Origin: Streptomyces sp. man185 | GTDB lineage: Bacteria; Actinomycetota; Actinomycetes; Streptomycetales; Streptomycetaceae | Assembly: GCA_002551355.1 (NCBI GenBank) | Contig: NTHE01000023.1 | Coordinates: 47,284 to 111,283, forward strand | Direction of reading: 5' to 3' | DNA: 64,000 nt | Shown: positions 16,941-24,406 of the stretch, piece after piece | Numbering within the stretch: position 1 is the stretch's first letter | How the letters are laid out: every line of letters begins with the position of its first letter | Position numbers and translations under genes: made by a program | Notes under the pieces: model-generated | What the model was told of the DNA's origin: nothing | Database searches by the model: none | The model's input: the letters and a program-made list of their open reading frames with translations, nothing else

Positions 16941-17075
16941 ATGCGTCCAGGACGCCTGCGGGTCTACACGCACCTCATGCCCAGCAGCGAGGGGCGCACC
17001 AGGAGGGCCGTGGACAGGATGTACGAGGCCGCCGATGCGCCGCCCGACGGCCCACAGACGGCCCAGGACGCCTGA
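16941..17075 (+). pseudogene. C-terminal fragment of a tyrosine recombinase (integrase)
   Basis: The plus frame ending at TGA 17073-17075 contains LRVYTHLMPSSEGRTRRAVD. Y-T-H-L-M-P-S-S followed by an E-x-R-T-R-x-A-x-D helix is the C-terminal signature of actinomycete phage/plasmid integrases, where the Tyr of YTH is close to or part of the active site. The catalytic Arg and His boxes upstream are missing; the frame upstream encodes unrelated sequence. A deletion has left only the tail. Together with the GntR regulator and small genes it marks a former integrative element. Confidence 0.7.
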
Positions 17076-17080
17076 AACAG

Positions 17081-17115
17081 CTTCGGGCCGACCGTGCGAC
17101 ACGGTCGGCCCGAAG
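17081..17115. terminator. Perfect 16-bp hairpin terminator (bidirectional)
   Basis: CTTCGGGCCGACCGTG (17081-17096) pairs without mismatch with 17100-17115 across a 3-nt loop. It sits between the integrase fragment and the 3' end of glnA2 and could serve both strands. Confidence 0.8.
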
Positions 17116-17149
17116 CCTCACATCCAGGCTCTACGCCCCTGACCAGCGG

Positions 17150-18511
17150 CTACAGCACCGGCAGCAGGTTCTTCAGCTCGAAGGCCGTGACCTCGCTGCG
17201 GTACTCCTCCCATTCCTGCTTCTTGTTGCGGAGGAAGAAGTCGAAGACGTGCTCGCCCAGCGTCTCGGCGACCAGCTCGCTCTTCTCCATCAGGGAGATC
17301 GCCTCGCCCAGGTTCTGCGGAAGCGGCTCGATGCCCATCGCGCGGCGCTCCGCGTCGGAGAGGGCCCAGACGTCGTCGTCCGCACCGGCCGGGAGTTCGT
17401 AGCCCTCCTCGATGCCCTTGAGGCCTGCGGCGAGCAGGACCGCGTACGTGAGGTAGGGGTTGGCGCCGGAGTCGATGGAGCGGACCTCCACGCGGGCCGA
17501 GCCCGTTTTGCCGGGCTTGTACATCGGGACGCGGATGAGGGCGGAGCGGTTGTTGTGGCCCCAGCAGATATAGGAGGGGGCCTCGCCACCCGCGCCGGCC
17601 GCGCGGGACGAGCCGCCCCAGATGCGCTTGTAGGAGTTGACCCACTGGTTGGTGACGGCCGAGATCTCCGCCGCGTGCGTCAGCAGGCCCGCGATGAACG
17701 AGCGGCCCACCTTCGAGAGCTGGTACTCCGCGCCCGACTCGTAGAACGCGTTGCGGTCGCCCTCGAAAAGGGAGAGGTGGGTGTGCATGCCCGAGCCCGG
17801 GTACTCCGAGAACGGCTTCGGCATGAACGTGGCCTGCACGCCCTGCTCCAGCGCCACCTGCTTCATCACCAGGCGGAACGTCATGATGTTGTCCGCCGTG
17901 GAGAGCGCGTCAGCGTAGCGCAGGTCGATCTCCTGCTGGCCGGGGGCGCCCTCGTGGTGGCTGAACTCGACCGAGATGCCCATCGATTCGAGCATGGTGA
18001 TCGCCTGGCGGCGGAAGTCCATGCCGACGTTCTGCGGCGTGTGGTCGAAGTAGCCCGAGCTGTCCGCCGGCGTCGGGCGGGTGCCGTCGACCGGCTTGTT
18101 CTTCAGCAGGAAGAACTCGATCTCGGGGTGAGTGTAGAAGGTGAAGCCGAGGTCGGACGTCTTGGCGAGGATGCGCTTCAGGACGTAACGCGGGTCCGCG
18201 AAGGACGGGGAACCGTCGGGCATCAGGATGTCGCAGAACATGCGCGCCGTACCGGGAGCCTCTGCGCGCCAGGGCAGGATCTGGAAGGTGCCCGGGTCCG
18301 GCTTGGCGATCATGTCCGACTCGTAGACCCGGGCGAAGCCCTCGATCGCCGAGCCGTCGAAGCCGATGCCCTCGTCGAAGGCCTGCTCCAGCTCGGCCGG
18401 GGCCACGGCGACGGACTTGAGGAACCCGAGGACGTCGGTGAACCACAGCCGCACGAAGCGGATGTCGCGCTCCTCAAGGGTCCTGAGGACGAATTCCTGC
18501 TGCTTGTCCAT
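17150..18511 (-). CDS. glnA2: Type I glutamine synthetase-like ligase GlnA2 (gamma-glutamylpolyamine synthetase type)
   Basis: 453 residues from the ATG at 18511 (AAGGA 7 nt upstream); a longer frame to 18634 lacks a ribosome site. Family motifs: IGFDGSAIEGF, PGQQEIDLRYADAL, GSGMHTHLSLFEG and NQWVNSYKRIWGG. The C-terminal NLYDLP adenylylation site of true GlnA is not present as such; GYELPAG stands nearby. Streptomyces GlnA2 proteins are reported to ligate glutamate to polyamines rather than to make glutamine, and this protein matches them in length and in position near glnE and nadE. A GlnR-like half-site pair lies upstream (18588-18603). Confidence 0.85.
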   Translation of the reverse strand: MDKQQEFVLRTLEERDIRFVRLWFTDVLGFLKSVAVAPAELEQAFDEGIGFDGSAIEGFARVYESDMIAKPDPGTFQILPWRAEAPGTARMFCDILMPDGSPSFADPRYVLKRILAKTSDLGFTFYTHPEIEFFLLKNKPVDGTRPTPADSSGYFDHTPQNVGMDFRRQAITMLESMGISVEFSHHEGAPGQQEIDLRYADALSTADNIMTFRLVMKQVALEQGVQATFMPKPFSEYPGSGMHTHLSLFEGDRNAFYESGAEYQLSKVGRSFIAGLLTHAAEISAVTNQWVNSYKRIWGGSSRAAGAGGEAPSYICWGHNNRSALIRVPMYKPGKTGSARVEVRSIDSGANPYLTYAVLLAAGLKGIEEGYELPAGADDDVWALSDAERRAMGIEPLPQNLGEAISLMEKSELVAETLGEHVFDFFLRNKKQEWEEYRSEVTAFELKNLLPVL

Positions 18512-18587
18512 TGCCACATCCTTGCAGTTCAGACGGTCCGTGCACCACCGCCCGGGGTAGGGGGACACTTCAGTATCGCGACCCGGG

Positions 18588-18603
18588 ATTTCCCCCAGAT
18601 TAC
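18588..18603 (-). promoter_or_regulatory. Candidate GlnR half-box pair upstream of glnA2
   Basis: On the minus strand GTAAT-6 nt-GAAAT matches the gTnAc-n6-GaAAc core of GlnR boxes, about 77 bp before the glnA2 start. A second pair at the expected distance is poor. A palindrome CACACGGTGTG lies next to it (18605-18615). Confidence 0.35.
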
Positions 18604-18766
18604 GCACACGGTGTGAGAGAGAGCACTCGGCCACCCACTACGATCGGCGACCGAGCAGCGGTCGGCTTCGGGGTCTGCTCCCCCGCCGGCTTCGCACCCG
18701 TCCGCGTGCTTCGGTCCACGGACCGATCTCCCGCCTCCCGGCCCCTTCGCAGAAGGACTCCACGAC

Positions 18767-19459
18767 ATGAGCCTCGACCCCCGGTACCCGCAGCCGCAGG
18801 CCCCCGACACCCACGCGCGCTCCACCCGCAACCGGGCCATCGCCATAGGGCTGAGCGCCGCCGTCGTGGCCGGTCTCGTCGCTTTCGGCTCGTTCCTGCT
18901 GCTGGAGAACTCCGCGGCCGACGAGAAGTCCGACAACGCCTCGGCGGCCCAGGACGGCAAGCACCCGGACGGGCACGGCGGCTCCCACGGCGATGCCAAG
19001 GGCGGGGCCATCGAGGGGCTGAAGTCCTGGGACGCCGCGAAGCTCGGCCGCCAGCACGTGGCGGGCACGGTGGACTATCCGATGAAGCCTCCGGTCGGCG
19101 GCGACCACAACGCGTCCTGGATGAACTGCGACGGCGACGTATACGAAAAGGCCCTCCCGGACGTCAACGCCGTGCACTCCCTGGAGCACGGCGCGGTCTG
19201 GGTCACCTACAGCGGGACGGCCGCCGACAGCGATGTGACCGCGCTCGCGGACCGCGTCAGGAAGACCCCGTTCACCCTGATGAGCCCGTACGCCGGCCAG
19301 GAGGGCGCGATCGTGCTCAGCGCCTGGGGCAAGCAGGTCGCCGTGGACTCCGCCGACGACCCGCGGGTGGACCAGTTCCTCGCCCAGTACGTCCAGGGCG
19401 CGCAGACCCCCGAGCCCGGCGCCCCCTGCACCGGTGGGCTGGCGACGGTGCCGCAGTGA
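18767..19459 (+). CDS. DUF3105 membrane-anchored protein
   Basis: 230 residues. A cytoplasmic N-terminus is followed by one membrane helix (IAIGLSAAVVAGLVAFGSFL, about 24-46) and an external domain with a His/Gly/Asp-rich linker. The domain has the DUF3105 signatures HVAGTVDYPMKPPVGGDHN and WMNCDGDVYE, and a final PCTGG. His and Cys residues suggest metal binding, but no function is established. Its stop overlaps the GTG of the DUF305 gene, so the two are probably coupled and act together. Confidence 0.82.
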   Translation: MSLDPRYPQPQAPDTHARSTRNRAIAIGLSAAVVAGLVAFGSFLLLENSAADEKSDNASAAQDGKHPDGHGGSHGDAKGGAIEGLKSWDAAKLGRQHVAGTVDYPMKPPVGGDHNASWMNCDGDVYEKALPDVNAVHSLEHGAVWVTYSGTAADSDVTALADRVRKTPFTLMSPYAGQEGAIVLSAWGKQVAVDSADDPRVDQFLAQYVQGAQTPEPGAPCTGGLATVPQ

Positions 19460-20166
19460 CCGGCACAACGGACACGGCAACTGGTGCCGAACGGCGGAAG
19501 ACCGCGCGCGTCCGGTGGGCGGCCGGGGCCGCCGTGGCCCTCGCGCTGCTCTTCGCGGGGGCGGCCGCCGTCGCCTCCGCCCGTGAGGACGGGGCGGCGC
19601 CCCGCACGCCCGGTGCACCCGCCCCGGACTCCGCCGACGCCGGGTTCGCGCGGGACATGGCCGTCCACCATCAGCAGGCCGTCGAGATGTCGTTCATCGT
19701 CCGCGACCGCACGGACGACGAGGACGTACGGCGCCTCGCGTACGACATCGCCAACACGCAGGCCAACCAGCGCGGCATGCTGCTCGGCTGGCTCGACCTG
19801 TGGGAGCTGCCCAAGGTCGCCCCGGGCGGGGAGCAGCCCATGGCGTGGATGGCGGCAGGTGAAGACGGGGACGCGCATGGTGGGCATGACGCGGGCGGTG
19901 CCGACGGTGGGCTCATGCCCGGAATGGCCAGTCGCTCCGAGCTGGAGCGGCTCGGACGCCTCGACGGCGAGCGGGCCGAGGTGTTCTTCCTCCAGTTGAT
20001 GACCGACCACCACAGGGGCGGCGTCGCCATGGCCGAGGCCTGTGCGTCCCGGTGTGGCGTGCGTGCCGAGCAGCGGCTCGCACGGGGCATGGTCGAGGGT
20101 CAGCAGTCCGAGCTGGGCCTGATGCGGGACATGCTGGCCGACCGTGGGGCGAAGCCCCGGGCCTGA
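19456..20166 (+). CDS. DUF305 membrane-anchored, ferritin-like metal-associated protein
   Basis: 236 residues from the GTG at 19456, chosen because it overlaps the upstream stop (GTGA). One N-terminal membrane helix (about 20-40), then DUF305 with its two His/Met-rich helices: DMAVHHQQAVEMS (about residue 70) and LMTDHHRGGVAMAEA (about residue 184), and a Met/His/Asp-rich insertion between. Characterised DUF305 relatives include copper-binding CopM. Role in external copper handling is a family-based inference. Confidence 0.82.
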   Translation: MTGTTDTATGAERRKTARVRWAAGAAVALALLFAGAAAVASAREDGAAPRTPGAPAPDSADAGFARDMAVHHQQAVEMSFIVRDRTDDEDVRRLAYDIANTQANQRGMLLGWLDLWELPKVAPGGEQPMAWMAAGEDGDAHGGHDAGGADGGLMPGMASRSELERLGRLDGERAEVFFLQLMTDHHRGGVAMAEACASRCGVRAEQRLARGMVEGQQSELGLMRDMLADRGAKPRA

Positions 20167-20194
20167 GCCCGAGCGACCGTGGGGCGAAGCCCCG
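20139..20194. repeat. Two 21-bp copies at the 3' end of the DUF305 gene
   Basis: Identical copies (20139-20159 and 20174-20194, period 35 bp) each contain the hairpin GGGGC-GAA-GCCCC. The first copy is coding; the second follows the stop and could act as a weak terminator. Confidence 0.7.
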
Positions 20195-20350
20195 AGCCCG
20201 AGCCGCCCCGACGGCGGGTGCGTCAGCTTTCGTCCTTTCGCCGGCGCACCCGAACGGGTGATTGCGGTCGCGCGTGCCCTCCCGGCCGATGACGATGAGT
20301 GCGCTCGGGGCCGTACGGCAGTGCCATCGGCACGCAGGAGGAAATCCCCC

Positions 20351-20776
20351 ATGACGACCGCCAAAGACATCATGCACAGCGGGGCCCGCTGGATCCCGGC
20401 CCACGAGACGCTCGACCGTGCGGCGCAGCTGATGCGCGAGCACAACGTGGGCGCACTGCCCGTCTCCGCCGACGGTGACTCGGACCGGATGGTCGGCATC
20501 ATCACCGACCGCGACATCGTCGTCGGCTGTGTGGCCAAGGGGCACGACCCGTCGAAGATCACGGCGGGCGATCTCGCGCAGGGCACGCCCCGCTGGATTG
20601 AGGCCGGGGCCGATGTGAACGCGGTCCTGGAGGAGATGCAGACCCATCGCATCCGCCGGCTGCCCGTCGTCGAGAACAAGAAGCTGGTCGGCATGATCAG
20701 CGAGGCCGACCTCGCGCAGCACCTCACCGAGGAGCAGATCGCGGGCTGGGCGGAGAAGGTCTACTCCCGCGGCTGA
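20351..20776 (+). CDS. CBS-domain pair protein
   Basis: 141 residues from the ATG at 20351 with AGGAGG upstream. Two CBS motifs cover almost the whole protein: IMHSGARWIPAHETLDRAAQ...GIITDRDIVV and GTPRWIEAGADVNAVLEEMQ...GMISEADLA. Stand-alone CBS pairs bind adenine nucleotides and report energy state to partners. No partner gene is adjacent. Confidence 0.85.
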   Translation: MTTAKDIMHSGARWIPAHETLDRAAQLMREHNVGALPVSADGDSDRMVGIITDRDIVVGCVAKGHDPSKITAGDLAQGTPRWIEAGADVNAVLEEMQTHRIRRLPVVENKKLVGMISEADLAQHLTEEQIAGWAEKVYSRG

Positions 20777-20835
20777 GAAGCCCGACGAGGCCGGCCCACG
20801 AAGACGGGCGAGGACGCGCGACGACGCGTGGAACG

Positions 20836-20990
20836 CGTGTGACGGTGGTCCGGGGCCCCTGGGGCCTGTCGCGGTCTGGCAAGGAGGGGTGCCGGTTCGA
20901 CGCCGACAACCCGGGGGGTGGATGGTCCACTGCCACAACGCCTACCACGCGGAGGCGGGGATGATGACGGTCCTCGGGTATCGGGCCTGA
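20836..20990 (+). pseudogene. Frameshifted C-terminal remnant of a multicopper oxidase
   Basis: The frame ending at TGA 20988-20990 encodes GGWMVHCHNAYHAEAGMM, the type-1/type-3 copper-ligand motif (HCHxxxHxxxxM) at the end of multicopper oxidases. Just upstream the matching sequence FDADNPGG is in another frame: one base appears lost in the G run at about 20911-20917. No further oxidase sequence is recognisable before 20836. A dead gene end near DUF305/DUF3105 genes. Confidence 0.75.
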
Positions 20991-21019
20991 CCCTGCGGTG
21001 CACCGCCGGTCAGGGTCAG
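20987..21019. terminator. Hairpin at the end of the multicopper oxidase remnant
   Basis: CTGACCCTG (20987-20995) pairs with CAGGGTCAG (21011-21019), with CGGTG/CACCG pairing inside. It overlaps the remnant's stop codon and is probably its original terminator. Confidence 0.6.
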
Positions 21020-21082
21020 CCGCACGGCCCTGGCCTGCGGTTTCGGTGGGCCCGGGCAGATTTTGCCCGGGCCGCCGGGACA

Positions 21083-21106
21083 TCGCGTCAGAAAGACGAT
21101 TACACT
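21083..21106 (+). promoter_or_regulatory. nadE -10 region giving a probable leaderless mRNA
   Basis: TACACT (21101-21106) stands 7 nt before the GTG at 21114. GGGACA about 18 bp upstream is a weak -35. No Shine-Dalgarno sequence precedes the GTG. Confidence 0.5.
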
Positions 21107-21113
21107 GGCGGAC

Positions 21114-22868
21114 GTGCCTCAACTACGCCTCGCACTGAATCAGATCGACTCGACCGTCGGCGACCTCGCCGGCAACTCCGAGTCGATCGTCCACTGGACC
21201 CGGCACGCCGCCGAGCAGGGCGCCCACCTGGTGGCGTTCCCCGAGATGGTGCTGACCGGATATCCCGTCGAGGACCTGGCCCTGCGGTCGTCCTTCGTCG
21301 AGGCCTCACGGCAGGCGCTGCGCGCGCTGGCCGCCCGGCTCGACGCGGAGGGCTTCGGCGAACTGCCGGTCGTCGTCGGCTACCTGGACCGCTCCGAGCA
21401 CGCCGCGGCGCGCTACGGGCAGCCCGCCGGTTCGCCCCGCAACGCCGCCGCCGTGCTGCACCGCGGCGGGATCGCGCTCAACTTCGCCAAGCACCACCTG
21501 CCGAACTACGGCGTCTTCGACGAGTTCCGGTACTTCGTGCCGGGCGACTCGATGCCCGTCGTCCGGGTCCACGGCGTCGACGTGGCCCTCGCGATCTGCG
21601 AGGACCTGTGGCAGGACGGCGGGCGCGTCCCGGCCGCCCGGTCCGCCGGGGCCGGACTGCTGCTCTCGATCAACGCCTCGCCGTACGAGCGGGACAAGGA
21701 CGACACCCGGCTCGACCTGGTCCGCAAGCGGGCCCAGGAGGCCGGCTGTACGACGGCCTATCTGGCGATGATCGGCGGGCAGGACGAGCTGGTCTTCGAC
21801 GGCGACTCCATCGTCGTCGACAAGGAGGGCGAGGTCATCGCCCGCGCCCCGCAGTTCTCCGAGGGCAGCGTGATCCTCGATCTGGAGCTGCCCGCCGCCG
21901 AGGCCGTCGCGCCTTCGGGTGTGGTGGACGACGGGCTGCGGATCGATCATGTGGTGCTGTCCGACCGGCCCGTGGAGGCGTACGAGCCGGAGCTCGCGGG
22001 CGGGTACGCGGAGCGGCTGGACGACGAGGAGGAGATCTACTCGGCGCTGGTCGTCGGGCTCCGTGCGTACGCCGCGAAGAACGGTTTCAGCAGTGTGCTG
22101 ATCGGGCTCTCCGGCGGCATCGACTCGGCGATCTGCGCGGCCATCGCGTGCGATGCGCTCGGCGCGCAGAACGTGTACGGCGTGTCCATGCCGTCGAAGT
22201 ACTCCTCGGACCACTCCAAGGGGGACGCGGCCGAGCTGGCGCGGCGTACCGGGCTCAACTTCCGTACGGTGTCGATCGCGCCGATGTTCGATGCGTACAT
22301 GGAGTCGCTGGAGCTCACCGGTCTCGCCGAGGAGAACCTCCAGGCGCGGCTGCGCGGTACGACACTGATGGCCATCTCCAACCAGGAGGGGCAGATCGTG
22401 CTGGCGCCCGGCAACAAGTCGGAGCTGGCGGTCGGTTACTCCACGCTCTACGGGGACGCGGTCGGGGCGTACGGGCCGATCAAGGACGTCTACAAGTCGT
22501 CGGTCTTCAGGCTGGCGAAGTGGCGCAACCGGGCGGCGGAGGAGCGGGGGCAGACCCCGCCGATCCCCGAGGCATCGATCACCAAGCCGCCGAGCGCGGA
22601 GCTGCGGCCGGGGCAGGTCGACACCGACTCGCTGCCGGACTACGAGGTTCTGGACGCGATCCTGGAGCTGTACGTGGACCGGGACCAGGGGCTCGATTCC
22701 ATCGTGGCCGCGGGATTCGACGCGGAGCTGGTGGCGAAGACGTTGCGGATGGTGGATACGGCGGAGTACAAGCGGCGGCAGTATCCGCCGGGGACGAAGA
22801 TCTCGCCCAAGGGGTTCGGGAAGGACCGGCGGTTGCCGATCACGAACCGCTGGCGCGAGTCGTCCTAG
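21114..22868 (+). CDS. nadE: Glutamine-dependent NAD+ synthetase
   Basis: 584 residues from the GTG at 21114. The N-terminal nitrilase-fold glutaminase has its Glu-Lys-Cys triad at Glu44 (FPEMVLTGYP), Lys126 (FAKHHLPNYG) and Cys162 (AICEDLWQDG). The C-terminal synthetase has the PP-loop SGGIDS at 333-338 and GNKSELAVGYSTLYGD. It amidates nicotinate adenine dinucleotide using ammonia tunnelled from glutamine, completing NAD+ synthesis. It is shorter than the roughly 680-residue mycobacterial form but both domains are complete. Confidence 0.95.
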   Translation: MPQLRLALNQIDSTVGDLAGNSESIVHWTRHAAEQGAHLVAFPEMVLTGYPVEDLALRSSFVEASRQALRALAARLDAEGFGELPVVVGYLDRSEHAAARYGQPAGSPRNAAAVLHRGGIALNFAKHHLPNYGVFDEFRYFVPGDSMPVVRVHGVDVALAICEDLWQDGGRVPAARSAGAGLLLSINASPYERDKDDTRLDLVRKRAQEAGCTTAYLAMIGGQDELVFDGDSIVVDKEGEVIARAPQFSEGSVILDLELPAAEAVAPSGVVDDGLRIDHVVLSDRPVEAYEPELAGGYAERLDDEEEIYSALVVGLRAYAAKNGFSSVLIGLSGGIDSAICAAIACDALGAQNVYGVSMPSKYSSDHSKGDAAELARRTGLNFRTVSIAPMFDAYMESLELTGLAEENLQARLRGTTLMAISNQEGQIVLAPGNKSELAVGYSTLYGDAVGAYGPIKDVYKSSVFRLAKWRNRAAEERGQTPPIPEASITKPPSAELRPGQVDTDSLPDYEVLDAILELYVDRDQGLDSIVAAGFDAELVAKTLRMVDTAEYKRRQYPPGTKISPKGFGKDRRLPITNRWRESS

Positions 22869-22908
22869 CGGGGTGGGCGGTCACCTGGGGCGCCGGTGAC
22901 CGCCTCTG

Positions 22909-23070
22909 TCCTCGAGCGCCGGACGGGCCGGGCTCCCACGTGCGTGCCCGGCCCGTCCGGCGTACCGGTTCCGTCCTCAAGCGCCGGACGGGCTTGATGA
23001 GGTGCCGGACGGGCCGGGGGTGGCGGCCGCCGTGGCTGAGGCCTTGTCCTCAAGCGCCGGACGGGCTCGA
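22909..23070. repeat. Cluster of Streptomyces palindromic intergenic repeats
   Basis: At least three copies: 22909-22929, 22977-22997 (perfect TCAAGC...GCTTGA palindrome around CCGGACG) and 23050-23070, plus a partial copy near 23003-23017 and an inverted copy near 22951-22962. This element is abundant at gene ends in Streptomyces. The middle copy contains the stop codon of the adjacent MFS gene and the third lies inside its coding sequence. Confidence 0.75.
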
Positions 23071-24242
23071 TTGGCCGCCACCACCCTGGACTTCCGCCCC
23101 GCCCCCCGGTCCAGATGGCCCGCCGTCGCCGCGATCGCCAGGCCGATCACCGCCAGCACCGCGCCGACGAACGCCGGGGACGTCCAGCCCCAGCCCGCGG
23201 CGATCGCCACGCCGCCCAGCCACGCGCCGCCCGCGTTGGCCAGGTTGAAGGCGGAGTGGTTGGAGGCGGAGGCCAGGGTCGGGGCGTCCTTCGCCTTGTT
23301 CATGACCAGCATCTGGAGCGGGGTCGTCGTCATGAAGCCCACGCCGCCCAGCAGCACCACCATCACCAGCGCCGCCCACTGCACGTGCACCGTGAACGGG
23401 AAGGCCACCAGGACCACCGTGAGCGCGCCGAGCGATCCGTACAGCGTCGGGCGCAGCGCGCGGTCCGTGAGGGGGCCGGCCGCCAGCGCTCCGAGCGTCA
23501 TGCCGATGCCGAAGAGGGCCAGGACCAGGGTCACGGAGGATTCGCCGAAGCCCATCGCCTTCGTGGTCATGGCCGAGAGGTACGAGTACACCGCGAAGAC
23601 ACCGGCGAAGCCGAAGACGGCGGTGAGCAGGCCGAGGACGACCTGACGGTTGCCGAGGGCTCGCAGTTCGCGGCGGACGTCCTGGTGGGCCTCGACCGGG
23701 ATCACGGGCACCAGACGGGCGAGGGCCGCCATCGCGGCGAGGCCGATCACCGCGACGACGAGGAAGGTGGCCCGCCAGCCGAGGTGCTGGCCGAGCAGGG
23801 TCGCCGCGGGTACGCCGACGATGTTGGCGACCGTCAGGCCGAGGAACATCGTCGCGACGGCCCGCGCCTGGCGGCCCTCGGAGACCAGCCGGGCGGCGAC
23901 GACCGCGCCGACGCCGAAGAACGCGCCGTGCGGGAGTCCGGCGAGGAGGCGGCCCGCGATCAGCCAGCCGAAGTCCGGGGCGAGCGCGGAGGCCAGGTTG
24001 CCGACGGTGAACAGCGCCATCAGCGCCAGGAGCATCTTCTTGCGCGGGACGCGGGAGCCGAGACCGGTGAGGAGCGGTGCACCGAGGACGACGCCGATCG
24101 CGTACGCGGAGACGAGGTATCCGGCGGTGGGCACGGACGTTCCGAGGTCGTCCGCCACGTTGGGCAGCAGGCCCATCATGACGAACTCCGTCGTGCCTAT
24201 GCCGAAGGCGCTCACGGCCAGGGCGAGGAGGGCCAGGGGCAT
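22977..24242 (-). CDS. MFS transporter of the DHA1 (AraJ/chloramphenicol-resistance) type
   Basis: 421 residues from the ATG at 24242 (AAGG about 10 nt upstream); a GTG at 24266 is possible. About 12 membrane segments. Motif A-like and DHA1 features: AFGIGTTEFVMMGLLPNVAD at the N-terminus and AGLPHGAFFGVGAVVAARLV in helix 4. Probably a proton-coupled drug or sugar efflux pump. The last 30 residues (ARPALEDKASATAA...) are encoded by palindromic repeats rather than by conserved sequence. Confidence 0.85.
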   Translation of the reverse strand: MPLALLALAVSAFGIGTTEFVMMGLLPNVADDLGTSVPTAGYLVSAYAIGVVLGAPLLTGLGSRVPRKKMLLALMALFTVGNLASALAPDFGWLIAGRLLAGLPHGAFFGVGAVVAARLVSEGRQARAVATMFLGLTVANIVGVPAATLLGQHLGWRATFLVVAVIGLAAMAALARLVPVIPVEAHQDVRRELRALGNRQVVLGLLTAVFGFAGVFAVYSYLSAMTTKAMGFGESSVTLVLALFGIGMTLGALAAGPLTDRALRPTLYGSLGALTVVLVAFPFTVHVQWAALVMVVLLGGVGFMTTTPLQMLVMNKAKDAPTLASASNHSAFNLANAGGAWLGGVAIAAGWGWTSPAFVGAVLAVIGLAIAATAGHLDRGAGRKSRVVAANRARPALEDKASATAAATPGPSGTSSSPSGA

Positions 24243-24339
24243 GGTGAGGGGACCTTTCGCGTTCACTCGGGTCAGGGGCAGAACGAAGAGCCGTCGCCTC
24301 GGTGCGGACGCCGGGCGACGGCTGGGTCTTCTTTATGTA

Positions 24340-24362
24340 TGCGACTGGAACAAATTGTCGCA
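24340..24362. promoter_or_regulatory. Inverted repeat upstream of the MFS gene
   Basis: TGCGAC (24340-24345) and GTCGCA (24357-24362) flank 11 A+T-rich base pairs in a locally AT-rich patch about 100 bp before the MFS start. A regulator site over the promoter is likely; no regulator gene is adjacent. Confidence 0.45.
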
Positions 24363-24406
24363 GACGTTTTATGCCGCGAGGTGAACGGCCGGTTGCCCGA
24401 CGGTTG

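Noticed and set aside
16710..17102. 130-codon minus-strand frame opposite the integrase fragment
   Set aside because: Looks partly protein-like, but the opposite frame carries the diagnostic YTHLMPSS integrase tail, so this is taken as its mirror.
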